Of a stretch of DNA of 64,000 bases, positions 60,101-64,000 are shown one piece after another. The stretch spans positions 1,258,152 through 1,322,151 of the forward strand of contig NW_020170392.1 of assembly GCF_000524195.1 (NCBI RefSeq), read 5' to 3'. The DNA comes from Echinococcus granulosus. Taxonomy: Eukaryota > Platyhelminthes > Cestoda > Cyclophyllidea > Taeniidae. The translations under genes were made by a program, and so were the position numbers. Position 1 is the stretch's first letter. Each line of letters starts with the position of its first letter. Under the pieces are notes generated by a model that ran no database searches, had not been told where the DNA came from, and saw nothing but the letters and a program-made list of their open reading frames with translations.

Positions 60101-62255
60101 TCCTATTCGCCATGCAATTTGTAAATGGAGGTGACTTGTTGCTTATCGAGAGACTTCCTTAACTGTCAAAAATAGAGCACGATAAAAATATTATTATCAA
60201 TTACATTTGTGTTTAAAATGCTTAATGAGAGGGTAGACAGGGGAGAGGTTAGTTTATTTTGTTGTTTTCCAGGAACAGTTGCCATAGTTGACGGCTTCTA
60301 ATGCATAGTTTGCAAGAGGTTGTAATTATTCAACGTTGGCATTTCTACTGCATAATGGAGGCAAGTTTTAGTATACCCAAAAAGACTCTTATATTCACGA
60401 GTCTATTAGCAAGCTCACCAGCGTTTGAAATTTTTCAAAAATATGGTCGACACCCTTAGCATTTAATATAAATATTTTTGTGTTAAACTTTTAAACAGTT
60501 GTCCAAGAGACTCTTAAATTGTTGATGTTGTGGTTGAATCAATGATGGGTGAATTGAACTTGTGTTTGTAGTATTGAGACTCAAGCATTATTATCTACAA
60601 CTTACCTGACGGTTTAAATTTTTTATTCAAACGACTCATATTCCATATATCATATCAGCGTTTTCACTGGAGCGGACTATTGTATTTAAAATGCTGATTT
60701 TTGATTCTTATGATAAATTGTTTTTCGAAGTAGAACTATCATTCAATACAAAAGACAGCGACAATCACGAGGTCTATGCTCACCCAAAAATCGCTATTTG
60801 TTCTGCCGCAAAAGTGACCCAGTTTCCTTAATCCAGATCCTCCCCCCCCCCCCCCTCCACCCCAATGTCCTACATTCAGTCTAGAACAGAACTCGCAAAT
60901 ACAAGTGCAGCGCTTGCGTCACATCACCAATAATCAATGACAATTAGTCACCCACCGTCCATCCCATTGGCTCCGCCGCACAAGGGCACGCAATTGAAGC
61001 ATGGATTAATTAAACAAAAGTAGGCGCATTAGCGTCAGCTGGCTGATCTGGTAGTAGTGCTAGTAGTATCGTTGTCGAAAGACATAAAAAGAAAAGCAAG
61101 TGCCTAGAATCTTCCTCAACCCTGGCCATCAAAATTCCCGTGAAATTCTCATGACAATATGTATGTATAGAGCCTCGAAAAGCAATAACTTTACTTACTG
61201 TTCTCAAGGTTACAGTGGGCGTCAATCAAAATTTTAGGATGTTAGTTTGATGGCAGGCGGATGCGAAATTACTAGAAGTAGATGTAAAAAAAAACTTCTC
61301 TGCAAACAACCTTGGGCTTGGGACCCTGTTAAGGGTTGTGACGTATAAATTTGATTATTTGTAGTTAGAGACTTAGTCTTAATAGATATTTCTAGGCTTA
61401 TGATATCCTTGTTGATGTTTTGGGAATAGAATTTTGTCAAGGCCATCAGAAAATGACTAATTTAGATTATAGATACTAACCTAAACGATCTAACATGTGC
61501 GTTCTCCTGTAAATTTAAAAACTTTGCAAATGAATGTGACCACTTTACCGGCCCTTCAAATGAGTGACTGATGAGAATCTGATACTGATAAAAAAAGTGG
61601 GTGGAAAATAACTTATCCTAATTCCCCCTGCTTTGTATTAATGTCTTTCCTTTAACGAAGAAGATTTATAATTAAATCTATGCCTCTAGACTTTAAACAG
61701 ACAATAATTTGACGGCGGAATAAATTAATTATCTCAATGAATGCTTTAAAACGCCAAATCCCGGGTGGATACCACGACAAGGAAATTTTTTACAAAATAG
61801 AAGTTAGCACAGCTCTCCACCCCATAATTGCTAAATTTAATGAACACACAGCCATATTATATCACTCCAATTTGGCCCAATTTTGACATACCGAAGATAA
61901 AAAGGTCACAATGTTGCGTTTTACGGTTCATGCACTTTGGCCCTGCAATGAAGAGCCTCAAATCTATTAAAGTGCGCAATACAAAGACCATCTCGGCACC
62001 CTTCGTATATCATCTGTGACGAAATCCTGATCATAGTACACATCACACTAGAAAAAACGCCCACATTTTGCTATACAATTCAATTTTTACGAATCGACCT
62101 TTCATTGAACAACACATTAACACAAAATAGATTCCATGCATTTCTTCGTAAGAAATTTAACTGCCACATGTAATCATTTCATAATCTGTGATTGAGGTTG
62201 AGAATTTAAAAGATCACAAACTTTACGAGGTATCGGATCCATTAGTTGATACGCG
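57108..62255. other. DYRK 3' UTR and intergenic DNA
   Basis: An AT-repeat cluster lies at 57345-57380. The first canonical poly(A) signals AATAAA after the stop are at 58468-58473 and 59054-59059. Open frames on either strand are short and show no domain. Nothing else is supported. Confidence 0.6.
60842..60855 (+). repeat. Poly-C run (14)
   Basis: Fourteen C followed by TCCACCCC, in the downstream intergenic region. Confidence 0.9.
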
Positions 62256-62345
62256 ATTGGCTGACTCACAGCGTCCACTCGCAATCGTGTGTCATAGCAA
62301 CCGCCAATAGTTTGTGTCTGCAGTAGCAAATCGCACACTCATTGG
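62256..62345 (+). promoter_or_regulatory. Candidate promoter with CCAAT, AP-1 and X-box-like motifs
   Basis: Within 90 bases lie ATTGG (62256-62260), TGACTCA (62262-62268), CATAGCAAC (62293-62301, a perfect right half of an RFX X-box), CCAAT (62304-62308) and ATTGG (62341-62345). A CG-rich stretch (GACGCGCGCGCC) follows. This density is promoter-like and suggests a transcription start nearby, probably on the + strand. Confidence 0.4.
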
Positions 62346-62362
62346 CTCATGTCAGCTGACTG

Positions 62363-63155
62363 ATGAGCGACGCGCGCGCCTCGAAGTGCACAACACGAGC
62401 GGCGCCTTCGGTGTGCGGAGCGTTTCTCTTCCTTGGCTTGGGTTCGCCGGAACGGGGTCGTTTCTCTATTTCTCCTCCCCTCCCTTTATGGGTGGGGTGG
62501 CCTTGGTGGACTATCGTAGAGGGTGGTTTTTGCTCTCTGTCCCTTCTCTTTGTCTGCGTATCCAAAGGTAGGCGCTCCTCGGTGAATCCCACATCGTTTT
62601 TCGGCATCTTGACAGTGATGATACTAGCAATTCCTCCATGTCCCTGAGACCCTAGAGTTGTCCGGATTTTGCGAATCCACATTTCTCACGTGGCAACTCT
62701 AATGTCCCGGGTTATGAGGTTGTGCTAAACGTCAATTAGTATTTTATTCTTTGCTTTTGTATGTTTATGCCTCCTGTACGCCCGTTCCTTACAGGTTGGG
62801 ATTGTTTTCCTGGCCAAGTTTTCATTTCGGTATCAGTATTTTCAGTGTTATTAAGTTTCATGGGAGTAGCATCTTTCCAGAGCAATCACGTCCTCTATCG
62901 ATCTGTGGACAAAAGTAAAGGCGATACGCGGTATGTTTCTACTCCAACATTTTCGTTACTGGTCCCATGGGTGTAATGGCTACTAGATTGTTTTGACTAT
63001 CAAATAGAAGATGGCAATTCTAGCAATAAGATCTGTGTGCATTTTCTTTTCGCTTTTGCTTTAGGAAAATCTTGCTTCATGCTCACTGTAATGCCCACGG
63101 TTGGTGTTGCTTGGCGGTGTTTGGTTTCAGGGCTTACTTTTCTTCGAGATTTTAA
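62363..63155 (+). CDS. Tentative three-exon gene of unknown function
   Basis: Just downstream of the promoter-like block, ATG 62363 opens a frame that can be spliced as 62363-62567 (donor GTAGGC), 62795-62930 (after TTCCTTACAG, donor GTATGT) and 63065-63155 (after TTTTGCTTTAG). Phases are consistent and the reading ends at TAA, giving 143 residues. The predicted product is Trp/Cys-rich at first, has one hydrophobic stretch (VFISVSVFSVLLSFMGVASF) that could span a membrane, then SVDKSKGDTRKILLHAHCN. I recognise no family. The composition of exon 1 is odd, and the overlapping frame from 62314 is also open, so this may be a 5' UTR or chance. Confidence 0.22.
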
Positions 63156-63350
63156 CCACGATAATATTTACTAAATTGTCCGGTCCCGACTGAATGATTG
63201 TTTTTATTGTAGCTCATTGATAGGATTTTGTTAATAGTCCTGTGATCCACCCCGATATGTCATCCTTTTGTGCTCTTAAGGGCGCTAGTACTTAAAAGGG
63301 AACTCTCATGTACTTCACTCTGTTTGCCTAGAGTTTTCTTGCCACTGCAG

Positions 63351-63423
63351 AAATCGGGGTCACTCTTGTCTTGCGGCGTCGATATGCTCACCTCCGATGC
63401 AATTCTGGAAGCATCTCTTGAAG
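63351..63423 (+). other. Exon-like segment, unassigned
   Basis: The segment is bounded by TCTTGCCACTGCAG and a weak donor GTTGTT. One frame reads KSGSLLSCGVDMLTSDAILE. It is near the tentative third gene, but its phase does not link to it. Weak support. Confidence 0.15.
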
Positions 63424-64000
63424 GTTGTTCTCCTTTCCTTTTTATAGGGGAACCAAATTCGCCTTCGTTCCTCATGAGGTGATCATAGGTAAGTTCCATT
63501 TGATTGCCTAGTGGATGGACTTGCAACTACTCACTTCTGTCCCTCTTAGAAAGCCCAATCTGTTGCTGAAAGTACGTGGAAAGCCCTTCAGATTTAATTT
63601 TTTCTTTAGGCTGAAGGGGTGACTCAGTCGGTGGAATTCGTTCCTTAGATGGTCAAAAACGCAACGGCCAAAAGTCTTTTTGGCTTTGAAGGTCGTACGT
63701 GAATCCAACCAAAATCCACATCTTTTGGCAGAATTAAGTCAAAGAAACAAGGCAGATTTTATTTGCAGCATTACAGGACTCAAAATTTACCATCTTAGCT
63801 GTTTTACAGACCTTCGAGTCTTCGTGAAAGTCGCCTCTGGACCTAATACAAGATACTTCTAAAAGGGATAAACTAGTTTTCATTCTTTGGGCTTTGTTTA
63901 AGTGCAGATGGTTGTGATTTTCTGGACATGGTGCTTTTGTTGTTGTTCAGTCACCGTATGCCTCATATCAAGCCATCCTTTGTGAATTAATGGAAATCAA

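Overview
The window looks like draft nuclear DNA from an invertebrate animal. A flatworm, probably a tapeworm, fits best. The grounds are AT-leaning sequence, split genes whose introns range from under 100 bases to over 12 kb, very short symmetric microexons, and low-complexity Q/H/G/A inserts in otherwise conserved animal proteins. This lineage call is inference; no diagnostic RNA gene or spliced leader was found. Two exactly 100-base N runs (8688-8787 and 48446-48545) are assembly gaps. No prokaryotic features, CRISPR arrays, rRNAs or convincing tRNAs were seen.

Region 1 (1 to 28350, + strand) is the 3' part of a tensin-family gene that begins upstream of the window. I could chain 20 exons whose splice phases all agree, plus one possible 30-base alternative microexon. 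They encode about 1,527 residues: a long disordered middle region with a paxillin-type LD motif and glutamine-rich stretches, then the C-terminal SH2 and PTB domains that define tensins, ending at TGA 28348-28350. A 12.6-kb intron (2192-14755) holds promoter-like CCAAT clusters, an AP-1-like pair, an assembly gap and one unassigned exon-like segment.

Region 2 (28351 to about 31143) is intergenic, with no gene that I can support.

Region 3 (31144 to 57107, + strand) is a complete DYRK1/minibrain-type dual-specificity kinase gene: nine exons, 1,136 codons plus stop, with every splice phase consistent. Intron 1 appears to use a GC donor. The nuclear localisation signal and the kinase domain are separated by roughly 355 low-complexity residues, a spacer of only about 30 residues in human DYRK1A. 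One intron carries a decayed mariner transposon.

Region 4 (57108 to 64000) is mostly without recognisable genes. A promoter-like block with CCAAT, AP-1 and X-box-like motifs near 62256-62345 precedes a weak three-exon gene candidate (62363-63155).

The two main genes lie in tandem on one strand. Tensin links integrins to actin at adhesions and DYRK1 is a nuclear/cytoplasmic kinase; nothing in the sequence shows that they act together.
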